A program made the translations under genes and the position numbers. From positions 248,001 to 312,000 of the forward strand of contig NZ_JRHH01000005.1 of the NCBI RefSeq assembly GCF_000757385.1: 64,000 nt of DNA. Direction: 5' to 3'. Of the stretch, positions 25,179 through 33,694 are shown piece by piece (the stretch's first letter is position 1; every line of letters begins with the position of its first letter). This stretch comes from Flavobacterium aquatile LMG 4008 = ATCC 11947 (lineage in GTDB: Bacteria; Bacteroidota; Bacteroidia; Flavobacteriales; Flavobacteriaceae). Below the pieces are notes generated by a model. It was given only the letters and a program-made list of their open reading frames with translations. It did no database searches and was not told the origin of the DNA.

Positions 25179-26645
25179 TTATATTTTCTTCCTCATTCTA
25201 GCCACTGGAATATCAAGCTGTTCACGGTATTTTGCAATAGTTCTTCGCGCAATTGGATAGCCTTTTTCTTTAAGAATTTCGGCCAATTGATCGTCTGGAA
25301 GTGGTTTGCTTTTGTCTTCGTCTTCAATTGTATTTTGAAGAATTTTCTTTATTTCTAAAGTTGAAACATCCTCGCCTTGATCGTTTTTCATGGCTTCTGA
25401 GAAGAATTCTTTTATCAATTTTGTGCCATAAGGAGTGTCAACATATTTGCTATTGGCAACACGTGAAACAGTAGAGATATCAAGTCCAACCATATCGGCA
25501 ATGTCTTTAAGAATCATTGGTTTCATTGATGTTTCTTCGCCGTCTAGGAAATATTCTTCTTGAAAATGCATAATGGCATTCATGGTTACAAACAGCGTTT
25601 CTTGACGTTGTTTTATGGCGTCGATGAACCATTTTGCCGAGTCTAATTTTTGTTTGATAAATTGAACTGCATCTTTTTGTGCATTCGATTTATCTCTTGA
25701 ATCCTTGTAGGTTTGCATCATTTCTTGGTAATCTTTCGACACGTGAAGTGATGGTGCATTTCGTCCGTTTAGGGTTAATTCTAGTTCGCCATCGTTGATT
25801 CTGATAGCAAAATCGGGAACAATATTTTCTGTAATTTTATTGTTTCCTGTGAATGAACCGCCTGGTTTTGGGTTTAATTTTTCAATTTCGTGAATGGCTT
25901 TTTTAAGTTGCTCATTAGAAACCGCATATTTTTGAAGTAATTTATCGTAGTGTTTTTTGGTAAATGCATCAAATTGGTTTTCGATAATATCAATCGCCAA
26001 ATCTACATTTTCGGTTGGTGTTTTGTGCTTTAATTGCAACAATAAACACTCTTGTAAGTCGCGCGCACCAACGCCTGATGGTTCTAATTCGTGAATAACA
26101 TTTAGCATTCGTTCTACATTTTTCTCATCGGTATAGATACCTTGAGTAAATGCCATATCGTCAACAATATCTTGAATTGTACGTCGAATGTAACCCATAT
26201 CATCAATGCTTCCAACAAGAAATTCAGCAATTTCTCTATCGGAATCAGTTAAAATAAAAGTATTCAACTGATTGATTAAATCTTGATGAAAACTTACATT
26301 TTGAACCAAAGGCGATTCGCGGTCGTCATCATCGTCACTGTAATTACTGGTTTGCGTTTTATAATCTGGAGTTTCGTCGTCACTTAAATATTCGTCGATG
26401 TTGATGTCGTCTGCTTCTATATTGTCGCTTCCTTCATAATCATCATATTCGTCATTGTTGTCGAACTCGTCTTTTTCAAAAACCTCTTCCTCATCTTTAC
26501 CAGTTTCTAAAGCTGGATTCTCATTCATTTCTTCCAACAATCGTTGTTCAAAAGCCAACGTAGGCAATTGAATCAACTTCATCAACTGAATTTGTTGAGG
26601 AGATAATTTTTGAGATAATTTGAATTGTAAGTTTTGTTTTAACAT
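25179..26645 (-). CDS. rpoN: RNA polymerase sigma-54 factor
   Basis: 488-residue alternative sigma factor for enhancer-dependent promoters. Order: N-terminal Gln/Leu-rich activator-interacting region (LKQNLQFKLSQKLSPQQIQL, MKLIQLPTLAFEQRLLEEMN), a very acidic linker (about 55-115), core-binding region, helix-turn-helix (LKDIADMVGLDISTVSRVANS, about 385-405) and the C-terminal RpoN box ARRTIAKYREQL (about 465-476). All parts are intact. The 5' side is occupied by the repeat-flanked GxxExxY cassette, so the rpoN promoter may lie in or beyond that cassette. Confidence 0.96.
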   Translation of the reverse strand: MLKQNLQFKLSQKLSPQQIQLMKLIQLPTLAFEQRLLEEMNENPALETGKDEEEVFEKDEFDNNDEYDDYEGSDNIEADDINIDEYLSDDETPDYKTQTSNYSDDDDDRESPLVQNVSFHQDLINQLNTFILTDSDREIAEFLVGSIDDMGYIRRTIQDIVDDMAFTQGIYTDEKNVERMLNVIHELEPSGVGARDLQECLLLQLKHKTPTENVDLAIDIIENQFDAFTKKHYDKLLQKYAVSNEQLKKAIHEIEKLNPKPGGSFTGNNKITENIVPDFAIRINDGELELTLNGRNAPSLHVSKDYQEMMQTYKDSRDKSNAQKDAVQFIKQKLDSAKWFIDAIKQRQETLFVTMNAIMHFQEEYFLDGEETSMKPMILKDIADMVGLDISTVSRVANSKYVDTPYGTKLIKEFFSEAMKNDQGEDVSTLEIKKILQNTIEDEDKSKPLPDDQLAEILKEKGYPIARRTIAKYREQLDIPVARMRKKI

Positions 26646-26656
26646 GATAAGGCACT

Positions 26657-26692
26657 ATTTTTTTGCCACGAAGGCACTAAGTCACAAAGTTT
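26657..26692 (+). repeat. CACAAAG-family repeat, left boundary of GxxExxY cassette
   Basis: TTTTTTGCCACGAAGGCACT continuing AAGTCACAAAGTTTC. The reverse complement of the sequence at 27182-27217 matches it closely (GCCACAAAGACGCTAAGTCG), so the GxxExxY gene lies between inverted copies. It starts 12 bases from the rpoN start codon. Confidence 0.7.
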
Positions 26693-26733
26693 CTATTATA
26701 CTATATTAAAGTGAAGTAACAAAGGTCATTTTT

Positions 26734-26758
26734 CTTTGTGTCCTAGAGACTTTGTGGC
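26734..26758 (-). repeat. CACAAAG-family repeat, inner copy at the GxxExxY stop codon
   Basis: Minus-strand reading GCCACAAAGTCTCTAGGACA then CAAAG. It is inverted relative to the left boundary copy, so 26661-26758 can fold as an imperfect long hairpin (GCCACGAAGGCAC-type arm with GACTTTGTGGC). The GxxExxY stop codon begins at its edge. Confidence 0.65.
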
Positions 26759-27147
26759 TACTCTATTGTATTTATAAATCTTTTTATTCCATTTTTAATT
26801 AAAGGAACATTAAAATTAATTAAAAATCCTAATTCGTTATTTGTTAATCGTAAATGGCTAATAATTTGAGCTTGCCAAACAGGATTGACAATTTCAACTG
26901 CTTTAGTTTCAACAATAATTAAATTTTCTACTATTAAATCTAATCTTAAGCATTCTTTTAACATTACTCCATCATATATGATTGGAATATCAACTTGTCT
27001 TTTTACAATTAATCCTGCTTTCTCAATTTCATAGGCAAGACAAGCTTCGTATACTTTTTCTAATAATCCTGGACCAAGTTCTTTGTGAACTTTAAAAGCA
27101 GAGTTTACAATAACTTTTGCAATTTCTTCAATTCTTTCTGATGGCAT
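26758..27147 (-). CDS. GxxExxY protein (PD-(D/E)XK nuclease superfamily)
   Basis: 129 residues. The family motif is GLLEKVY (27-33). The predicted nuclease core is present: RLDLIVENLIIVETKAVE with Asp70, Glu80 and Lys82, followed by the QIISHLRLT helix and GFLINFN. These match the PDDEXK_3 family, whose biological role is not settled. The gene stands between inverted copies of a CACAAAG-rich palindrome (26657-26692 and 27182-27225), with a third copy at its stop codon, forming a ~570-base cassette between rpoN and asnS. This packaging recalls REP-associated transposase genes, but no transposase motif is present. Confidence 0.9.
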   Translation of the reverse strand: MPSERIEEIAKVIVNSAFKVHKELGPGLLEKVYEACLAYEIEKAGLIVKRQVDIPIIYDGVMLKECLRLDLIVENLIIVETKAVEIVNPVWQAQIISHLRLTNNELGFLINFNVPLIKNGIKRFINTIE

Positions 27148-27181
27148 ATATAAATGTATTAGTTGCTTATAAAATATTTAC

Positions 27182-27225
27182 AAAAAAACTTTGCGACTTA
27201 GCGTCTTTGTGGCAAAAGTTTTTTT
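27182..27225 (-). repeat. CACAAAG-family repeat, right boundary of GxxExxY cassette; asnS terminator
   Basis: AAAAAAACTTTGC (27182-27194) and GCAAAAGTTTTTTT (27212-27225) flank GACTTAGCGTCTTTGTG. The ends pair and leave a T-run on both strands, so it can terminate asnS (stop at 27231). As reverse complement it repeats the left boundary of the cassette. Confidence 0.7.
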
Positions 27226-27230
27226 GTGTC

Positions 27231-28664
27231 TTAAAACTCTGCGTTTTGCGGTGTTCTTGGAAAAGGAATTACGTCGCGAATGTTTGACATTCCAGTTACA
27301 AATAATACCAATCTTTCAAATCCTAATCCGAAACCTGAGTGAACAGCCGAACCAAATCTTCTAGTGTCTAAATACCACCAAAGTTCTTCTTCGTCAATTC
27401 CTAAAGCTTTCATTTTTTCAACTAATACATCGTAACGTTCTTCTCTTTGCGATCCACCAACGATTTCTCCAATTCCTGGGAAAAGGATGTCCATGGCGCG
27501 AACTGTTTTTCCATCTTCGTTTAATCGCATGTAAAATGCTTTGATGTTTGCTGGATAATCAAACAAAATTACCGGACATTTGAAGTGTTTTTCAACTAAA
27601 TAGCGTTCGTGTTCGCTTTGCAAATCGGCACCCCATTCGTTGATGATATAATTGAATTTTTTCTTTTTATTTGGAGTTGATTCTCTTAAAATATCAATAG
27701 CTTCGGTATAAGAAACACGTTTGAAATTGTTTTCTAAAACGAAGTTTAATTTTTCTAACAAAGCCATTTCGCTTCTGTCGGCTTGTGGTTTTGATTTTTC
27801 TTCTTCTAATAAACGACCTTCTAAAAATTTCAAATCGTCTTGGCATTTATCCATCGTATATTTAATTACATACTGAATAAAATCTTCTGCCAAATCCATG
27901 TTATCGTCTAAATCGTTAAACGCAACTTCTGGTTCAATCATCCAAAACTCTGCAAGGTGACGAGAAGTATTAGAGTTTTCAGCTCTAAATGTTGGTCCGA
28001 ATGTATAAATCTGACCTAATGCCATTGCAAAAGTTTCTCCTTCTAATTGACCAGAAACGGTAAGATTGGTTTCTTTTCCGAAGAAATCTTCTTTATAATT
28101 TACTTTTCCGTCTTCGGTTCTTGGCGTGTTGTCAAATGGTAAAGCCGTAACTTTAAACATTTCTCCAGCACCTTCAGCATCAGAACCTGTTATGATTGGC
28201 GTATTTACATACACAAATCCTTTTTCTTGAAAATACGTATGAACCGCATGAGCAAGAACAGAACGCACTCTCATAATTGCTCCAAAAGCATTGGTTCTAA
28301 CTCTTAAATGTGCGTTTTCACGAAGAAATTCAAGTGAATGTTTTTTTGGTTGCATCGGAAATTTCTCAGCATCGGAATCTCCAAGAATTTCTAATTTAGA
28401 AACCTGAATCTCATATTTTTGACCAGCACCTTTGCTTTCTACCAATTCTCCAGTTACAGAAATAGCAGCACCAGTTGTTATTCTTTTTAAAGTTTCTTCG
28501 GGTGTATTTTCAAAATCTACAACACACTGAATATTATTAATTGTTGAACCATCGTTCAATGCAATAAATTGATTATTTCTAAAAGTTCTAACCCAACCTT
28601 TTGCATTTACTTCGTGAAGTGTTTTGGTACTGTTTAATAAGTCTTTAACTTTTGTATGTTTCAT
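27231..28664 (-). CDS. asnS: Asparaginyl-tRNA synthetase
   Basis: Class IIb aminoacyl-tRNA synthetase charging tRNA-Asn in the cytoplasm. 477 residues, normal length. N-terminal OB-fold anticodon-binding domain ([18 protein letters not shown], about 22-40), motif 2 region ([25 protein letters not shown], about 225-250) and motif 3 ([16 protein letters not shown], about 447-462) are intact; the Asn-type sequence after motif 3 ([12 protein letters not shown]) agrees. A -7 box (TATATTTG, minus strand 28713-28720) lies 49 bases upstream. Confidence 0.97.
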   Translation of the reverse strand: MKHTKVKDLLNSTKTLHEVNAKGWVRTFRNNQFIALNDGSTINNIQCVVDFENTPEETLKRITTGAAISVTGELVESKGAGQKYEIQVSKLEILGDSDAEKFPMQPKKHSLEFLRENAHLRVRTNAFGAIMRVRSVLAHAVHTYFQEKGFVYVNTPIITGSDAEGAGEMFKVTALPFDNTPRTEDGKVNYKEDFFGKETNLTVSGQLEGETFAMALGQIYTFGPTFRAENSNTSRHLAEFWMIEPEVAFNDLDDNMDLAEDFIQYVIKYTMDKCQDDLKFLEGRLLEEEKSKPQADRSEMALLEKLNFVLENNFKRVSYTEAIDILRESTPNKKKKFNYIINEWGADLQSEHERYLVEKHFKCPVILFDYPANIKAFYMRLNEDGKTVRAMDILFPGIGEIVGGSQREERYDVLVEKMKALGIDEEELWWYLDTRRFGSAVHSGFGLGFERLVLFVTGMSNIRDVIPFPRTPQNAEF

Positions 28665-28712
28665 TGTAAATATTAGATTTTAAATTTTAAATATTAGATA
28701 TGAATCTAATTG

Positions 28713-28720
28713 CAAATATA
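28713..28720 (-). promoter_or_regulatory. -7 promoter box of asnS
   Basis: Minus-strand TATATTTG, exact TAnnTTTG match, about 50 bases before the asnS start. No clear -33 box. Confidence 0.55.
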
Positions 28721-28736
28721 AATTATTCTACTGATT

Positions 28737-28820
28737 TAGCCCAGATAGAAGTGGCATCCTTTTAATTTTTTTCCTTTAAAAAAATTAAAAGATAGAACGG
28801 ATAGCTGGATTAGCTTCTAA
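28737..28820 (-). repeat. Dispersed structured element, copy 7 (3' of MMPL gene, divergent)
   Basis: Minus-strand start TTAGAAGCTAATCCAGC, 7 bases after the MMPL stop; hairpin CTTTTAATTTTTTT with AAAAAATTAAAAG; end CTATCTGGGCTAA. It is the most diverged copy. Its outer pair is CCAG/CTGG where the other six have CCTG/CAGG, a compensatory change that supports base pairing. Confidence 0.6.
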
Positions 28821-28826
28821 AAAATA

Positions 28827-31244
28827 TTATTTATTTCTTTCTAATTCGTCTAATTTTTCATCAGATTGTTCTAGAATGTCTATTGTTGGTTCTAAAAATT
28901 CTTGTTCGTTGGCCAATGTTTTATTTAGCGTTAAAACCAATGCTGGAAGTAAAACCAAATTGGATAACATTCCGAAACATAAGGTTATAGAAACCAATCC
29001 GCCAAGTGCAACTGTGCCGCCAAAACTTGATAGCATGAAAACCGAGAAGCCAAAAAACAATACAATTGAGGTGTAAAACATACTGATTCCGGCATCGTTA
29101 AATGTCGCAAATACTGATTTTTTTATCTTCCAATCGTTTCTTGCCAACTCTAATCGGTATTGTGCCAAGAATCGTAACGTGTCGTCAACAGATAATCCAA
29201 AGGCAATTCCGAACACCAATAATGTAGATGGTTTTAATGGTATTCCTAAAAATCCCATAATTCCAGCAGTCATAATTAACGGTAATAAGTTGGGTATAAT
29301 TGCAACCAAAACCATTTTGAATGATCGAAACATTATGGCAACCAATCCGCCAGTTAGTAAAAAGGCAAATAATAAGGAAGAAAGTAAATTGTCTAACAAA
29401 TATTTAGTTCCTTTCTGAAAAACCGATGCTTTACCAGTAATAATCACTTCATATCTTTCTGATGGAAACAATTTGTTTACTTTTTTACGAATTTGCGCTT
29501 CAATGTCTTCCATTTTTTCGCCGTTTTCGTCTTTGATGAACGTGGTCATTCGAGCAATACTTCCGTCGTCATTGATGTAACTTTTAAGCTGATTGTCTTT
29601 GCCGTTTTTAAGCGAATTTTTAATATAAGGAATTAAGAAAGCTTCTTCTTGTGATGATGGTAAAAGATAAAATTCGGGATTTCCGTTATAATACGCTTGA
29701 GTGAAATTTTTGGCAACGTTGACAATGGATAATGGCTTAGATAGCTCAGGAATTTCGATAATAGTTTCTTCAAGTTCTTCCATTCTTCGAAGATTAGTAA
29801 GCTTCATTGCTCCATTTTTCTTCTTTGTGTCAATCATTATTTCGAGTGGCATAACACCATCAAATTCTTTTTCGAAAAAGCGAATGTCTTCAAAAAATTC
29901 GGTCTTTTTAGGCATGTCTTCAATGATGCTTCCGGAAATTTTTATTTCATAAATTCCGATAATTCCGAAGACTAATAAAACAACCGCTGTGGTGTAAATT
30001 CCGAAGCGTCTAAATTTTACTGTGTTTACAATCCAATCAAAGAAAAATGTTAACGATTTTCGTTCTAAATGTCCTAAATGTCTAGCATTTGGTGGCGGAA
30101 TATAACTGAAGAATATTGGAATAATCAATAAACTTAACGTGTAAATTGCAATAATATTAATAGTTGTAACCACACCAAATTCTTGCAGTAAATCATTATT
30201 TGTAATGATAAACGTAGCAAAACCTACAGCTGTGGTAATGTTGGTCATTAAAGTTGCTGTGCCGGTTTTGGTAATTACACGTTGTAATGCTTTGGCTTTA
30301 TTAGAATGTTTATGGTATTCTTGATGGTATTTATTAATGAAGAAAATACAGTTTGGAATTCCGATTACGATTACTAAAGTTGGAACCAATGCGGTTAAAA
30401 CCGTGATTTGATAACCCATCGCGCCCATGATTCCGAACGACCACATTACGCCAATAATTACTACTAATAATGCTACGACAGTTGCTCTAAAGGATCTAAA
30501 AAAGTAGAAAAAAATTAGTGAAGTAATCAATAAAGCAGCGCCAATAAATAATCCAATTTCGTCTATAATCGTTTTGGCATTTAACGTTCGAATGTACGGC
30601 ATTCCAGAAACATGCGGTTTAATTCCAGTTTCTTTTAAGAATTTATCAATTTCGGGAATGAATTTATTTAGGATATATTCTTTTCGTGCTTTGGTATTGA
30701 CAATTTTTTTATCAATATAAACAGCAGAACGAATGGCCTTTGTTTCTTTGTTGAATAATAATCCTTGATAAAATGGGAATTTATTAAAAAAATCAGATTT
30801 AAGTTCGTCTAAATATTTCTGGTCATTTAATTTACTGGGATTTACAAAAGGTTTTAATTCAAAGGATTGTAACGTATCATTTTTAACCAATTCTTGAAGA
30901 TTGTCAACCGAAATCACCAAACTAACCTCTTTGTCACTTTTCAGTTTATGCATTAAATTGCTCCAAGCCTGAAATACTTTTGGCGTGAATAATTTTTCAT
31001 CTTTCGTCGCAATTACAATAAGATTTCCTTCTTCTCCAAAGTTTTTCAGAAAATGATTGTAGTCAACATTTACTTTGTCATCGGCCGGAATTAAGTTGGC
31101 TTCGGTTTGAGTAAACTTCACATTTTTCCATTGCAAAGCAAGAAGAACCGTGATTAAAACAATTCCGCATAAAATTACAATTCTATTTCTAAGGATAATT
31201 CGAGCAATAAATTCCCAAATACCGATACCTGACATCTTTTTCAT
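28827..31244 (-). CDS. RND-superfamily MMPL-type transporter
   Basis: 805-residue inner-membrane protein with the two-fold RND/MMPL layout: TM1 near residue 20, a periplasmic loop (about 45-225), a bundle of five TMs (about 226-400, with the SGMPYIRTLNAKTIIDEIG entry and YHQEYHKHSNKAKALQRVIT loop), a second periplasmic loop (about 440-630), and a second TM bundle (about 635-785, FGIAFGLSVDDTLRFLAQYR). The pump is shorter than drug-efflux RND proteins (about 1040), as in lipid/hydrophobic exporters of the MMPL/HpnN type. The substrate is unknown. A strong promoter precedes it (-7 31264-31271). Confidence 0.88.
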   Translation of the reverse strand: MKKMSGIGIWEFIARIILRNRIVILCGIVLITVLLALQWKNVKFTQTEANLIPADDKVNVDYNHFLKNFGEEGNLIVIATKDEKLFTPKVFQAWSNLMHKLKSDKEVSLVISVDNLQELVKNDTLQSFELKPFVNPSKLNDQKYLDELKSDFFNKFPFYQGLLFNKETKAIRSAVYIDKKIVNTKARKEYILNKFIPEIDKFLKETGIKPHVSGMPYIRTLNAKTIIDEIGLFIGAALLITSLIFFYFFRSFRATVVALLVVIIGVMWSFGIMGAMGYQITVLTALVPTLVIVIGIPNCIFFINKYHQEYHKHSNKAKALQRVITKTGTATLMTNITTAVGFATFIITNNDLLQEFGVVTTINIIAIYTLSLLIIPIFFSYIPPPNARHLGHLERKSLTFFFDWIVNTVKFRRFGIYTTAVVLLVFGIIGIYEIKISGSIIEDMPKKTEFFEDIRFFEKEFDGVMPLEIMIDTKKKNGAMKLTNLRRMEELEETIIEIPELSKPLSIVNVAKNFTQAYYNGNPEFYLLPSSQEEAFLIPYIKNSLKNGKDNQLKSYINDDGSIARMTTFIKDENGEKMEDIEAQIRKKVNKLFPSERYEVIITGKASVFQKGTKYLLDNLLSSLLFAFLLTGGLVAIMFRSFKMVLVAIIPNLLPLIMTAGIMGFLGIPLKPSTLLVFGIAFGLSVDDTLRFLAQYRLELARNDWKIKKSVFATFNDAGISMFYTSIVLFFGFSVFMLSSFGGTVALGGLVSITLCFGMLSNLVLLPALVLTLNKTLANEQEFLEPTIDILEQSDEKLDELERNK

Positions 31245-31263
31245 AAAAACCTAAAATGGGTTG

Positions 31264-31271
31264 CAAAGGTA
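31264..31271 (-). promoter_or_regulatory. Promoter of the MMPL transporter gene
   Basis: Minus-strand TACCTTTG (-7) with a TTTG -33 element 18 bases further upstream (in the CTTTGG sequence), about 20 bases before the start codon. One of the best matches to the Bacteroidota consensus in this window. Confidence 0.7.
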
Positions 31272-31393
31272 ATCAAAACGGCTCAAAACCAAAGAACTTA
31301 ATGGTTTCTTTTATATAGAATTTTAACCATATTATGGTAATGTAAAATTCATTTCATAATTGGATTTTTTAACACATTTTTTACCATATTTGT

Positions 31394-33688
31394 ATGATAA
31401 AAGGAACTGATTTTTTTGGGATGAATAAATTTAAAAATACTATTTTTTATATTGCTGTAACAGGCGGATTTACTGCATTAATTTTTTGGATAGTTTCTAA
31501 AGGAAAAATCTTAGAATCTGGAAGAAATGTTGTGTCTCCAACTTCTAATGGAGATTATTTTAAACAATTTACAGATTCGTTAATACACAATTTACAACAT
31601 CCTTTAGCAATATTATTACTGCAAATAATAACTATAATTATTGTTGCGAGAGTATTTGGTTGGATTTTTAGAAAAATTGGTCAGCCATCGGTTATTGGTG
31701 AAATTATTGCTGGTATTTTTCTTGGTCCATCTCTTGTTGGAATGTATTTTCCCGAATATTCAGCACTGCTTTTTCCGAAAGAATCACTCGGAAATCTTCA
31801 GTTTTTAAGTCAGATTGGATTGATTTTATTCATGTTTGTTGTTGGAATGGAACTGGATTTGAAGGTTCTTAAAAATAAAGCTAACGATGCTGTTGTGATT
31901 AGTCACGCAAGTATTATTTTTCCTTTTGCACTCGGAATTGGTTTGTCTTATTTCGTCTACAATCAATTTGCGCCCGAAGGAGTTGAGTTTTTATCCTTCA
32001 GTTTGTTCATGGGAATTGCTATGAGTATTACTGCTTTTCCGGTTTTGGCTCGAATTGTTCAAGAACGTGGTATTCATAAAACTAAACTTGGTGCCATCGT
32101 AATAACTTGCGCTGCAGCCGATGATATTACGGCTTGGTGTATTCTTGCAGCCGTAATTGCAATTGTAAAAGCAGGAACTTTTGCAAGTTCAATGTATGTG
32201 ATTTTACTAGCATTGGCCTATGTTTTAGCTATGTTATTTGTAGTAAAACCATTTTTGAAAAAAGTAGGAGATTTGTATGCAACTCGAGATAATCTGAGTA
32301 AACCTGTTGTTGCGATATTTTTATTGACATTAATAATTTCTTCTTATTTGTCAGAAGTTATAGGAATTCATGCTTTGTTTGGAGCCTTTTTGACTGGTGC
32401 CATTATGCCCGATATTACTAAAATTAGGAATATAATTATCGAGAAAGTCGAAGACATTGCCTTGATTTTATTATTGCCATTATTCTTTGTTTTTACTGGT
32501 CTACGTACGCAAATCGGATTAATAAACGATCCGTATTTATGGAAAATTACTGGATTTATTATTTTGGTTGCCGTAGTTGGAAAGTTCTTCGGAAGCGCTT
32601 TGGCAGCAAAATTTGTGGGTCAGAATTGGCGCGATAGTTTAACTATTGGCGCATTGATGAATACCAGAGGTTTGATGGAATTGGTCGTGCTAAATATTGG
32701 TTATGATTTGGGCGTTTTATCGTCAGAAATCTTTACAATGATGGTGATTATGGCTTTGGTTACCACATTTATGACTGGTCCAGCAATTGATTTAATTAAT
32801 TATATTTTCAAACGAAAAGAAGTAATTATTCCGAAGGAAATTAGCAACAGCGCTTTTAAAATATTGATTTCATTTGGTAATAATGAAAAAGGAAAATCAC
32901 TTTTGCGATTGGCAAATAGTTTTGTAAAAAAGCAAAAAGACAACACTAACATTACCGCTTTACATTTGTCATTATCCGATGAAATGCATGCTTACAATTT
33001 GGAAGAGTACGAACAAGAAGCGTTCGAACCTATTTTAGTAGAATCTAAAACTATCAATCAAGAAATTACAACCATTTTCAAGGCAACCGTCGATATCGAA
33101 ACCGATATTACTGATATTGCCACAAGAGGAAATTTTGATTTGGTTTTGGTAGGTTTAGGGAAATCAATTTTTGAAGGAACATTACTTGGAAAAGTACTTG
33201 GATTTACAACAAGAATTATCAATCCAGATCGATTGTTAGACAAATTCACAGGTAAAGAAGGTCTGTTTCATAACTCGCCATTTGATGATAGAACAAGATT
33301 GATTATATCCAAAAGTAAAATGCCACTCGGAATTCTAATCGATAAAGATTTTAGTGATGTGAACGATGTTTTTGTCCCGATTTTTTCATCTGAAGATGCT
33401 TTTTTAATTGATTATGCTGAGAAATTGATTTACAACAGTAATTCGAAAATCACCGTTTTAGACATTGAAGATCAGGTGAAAAATAATGCCGAAATTGAAA
33501 CCGAAATCAAAACTTTAAAACACACTTATCCAGAAAACATAGCAGTTCTGAACGAAAGCAACATGAAAGCCGGATTTTTAGCACAACAAAATCTTATGAT
33601 TATTTCGCTAGAAAGTTGGAAGAAATTAGTCGATTCTCAAAGTGTTTGGTTGAGTACAGTTCCATCGGTTTTGATTATTAAGCCGTAG
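31394..33688 (+). CDS. Cation:proton antiporter (CPA2 family) with C-terminal USP-like region
   Basis: 764 residues. A first membrane segment (about 17-33) precedes the Na+/H+-exchanger domain (about 65-470, twelve or so TMs; GWIFRKIGQPSVIGEIIAGI, the AADDITAWCIL segment with the Asp pair expected of electrogenic antiporters, FFVFTGLRTQIG, and MNTRGLMELVVLNIG). A soluble C-terminal region (about 480-764) has two universal-stress-like halves. It would exchange Na+ or K+ for protons at the inner membrane. An in-frame ATG at 31421 (MNKFKN) is a good alternative start, because a one-mismatch -7 box (CATATTTG) ends only about 4 bases before 31394. Confidence 0.9.
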   Translation: MIKGTDFFGMNKFKNTIFYIAVTGGFTALIFWIVSKGKILESGRNVVSPTSNGDYFKQFTDSLIHNLQHPLAILLLQIITIIIVARVFGWIFRKIGQPSVIGEIIAGIFLGPSLVGMYFPEYSALLFPKESLGNLQFLSQIGLILFMFVVGMELDLKVLKNKANDAVVISHASIIFPFALGIGLSYFVYNQFAPEGVEFLSFSLFMGIAMSITAFPVLARIVQERGIHKTKLGAIVITCAAADDITAWCILAAVIAIVKAGTFASSMYVILLALAYVLAMLFVVKPFLKKVGDLYATRDNLSKPVVAIFLLTLIISSYLSEVIGIHALFGAFLTGAIMPDITKIRNIIIEKVEDIALILLLPLFFVFTGLRTQIGLINDPYLWKITGFIILVAVVGKFFGSALAAKFVGQNWRDSLTIGALMNTRGLMELVVLNIGYDLGVLSSEIFTMMVIMALVTTFMTGPAIDLINYIFKRKEVIIPKEISNSAFKILISFGNNEKGKSLLRLANSFVKKQKDNTNITALHLSLSDEMHAYNLEEYEQEAFEPILVESKTINQEITTIFKATVDIETDITDIATRGNFDLVLVGLGKSIFEGTLLGKVLGFTTRIINPDRLLDKFTGKEGLFHNSPFDDRTRLIISKSKMPLGILIDKDFSDVNDVFVPIFSSEDAFLIDYAEKLIYNSNSKITVLDIEDQVKNNAEIETEIKTLKHTYPENIAVLNESNMKAGFLAQQNLMIISLESWKKLVDSQSVWLSTVPSVLIIKP

Positions 33689-33694
33689 CTTTTT

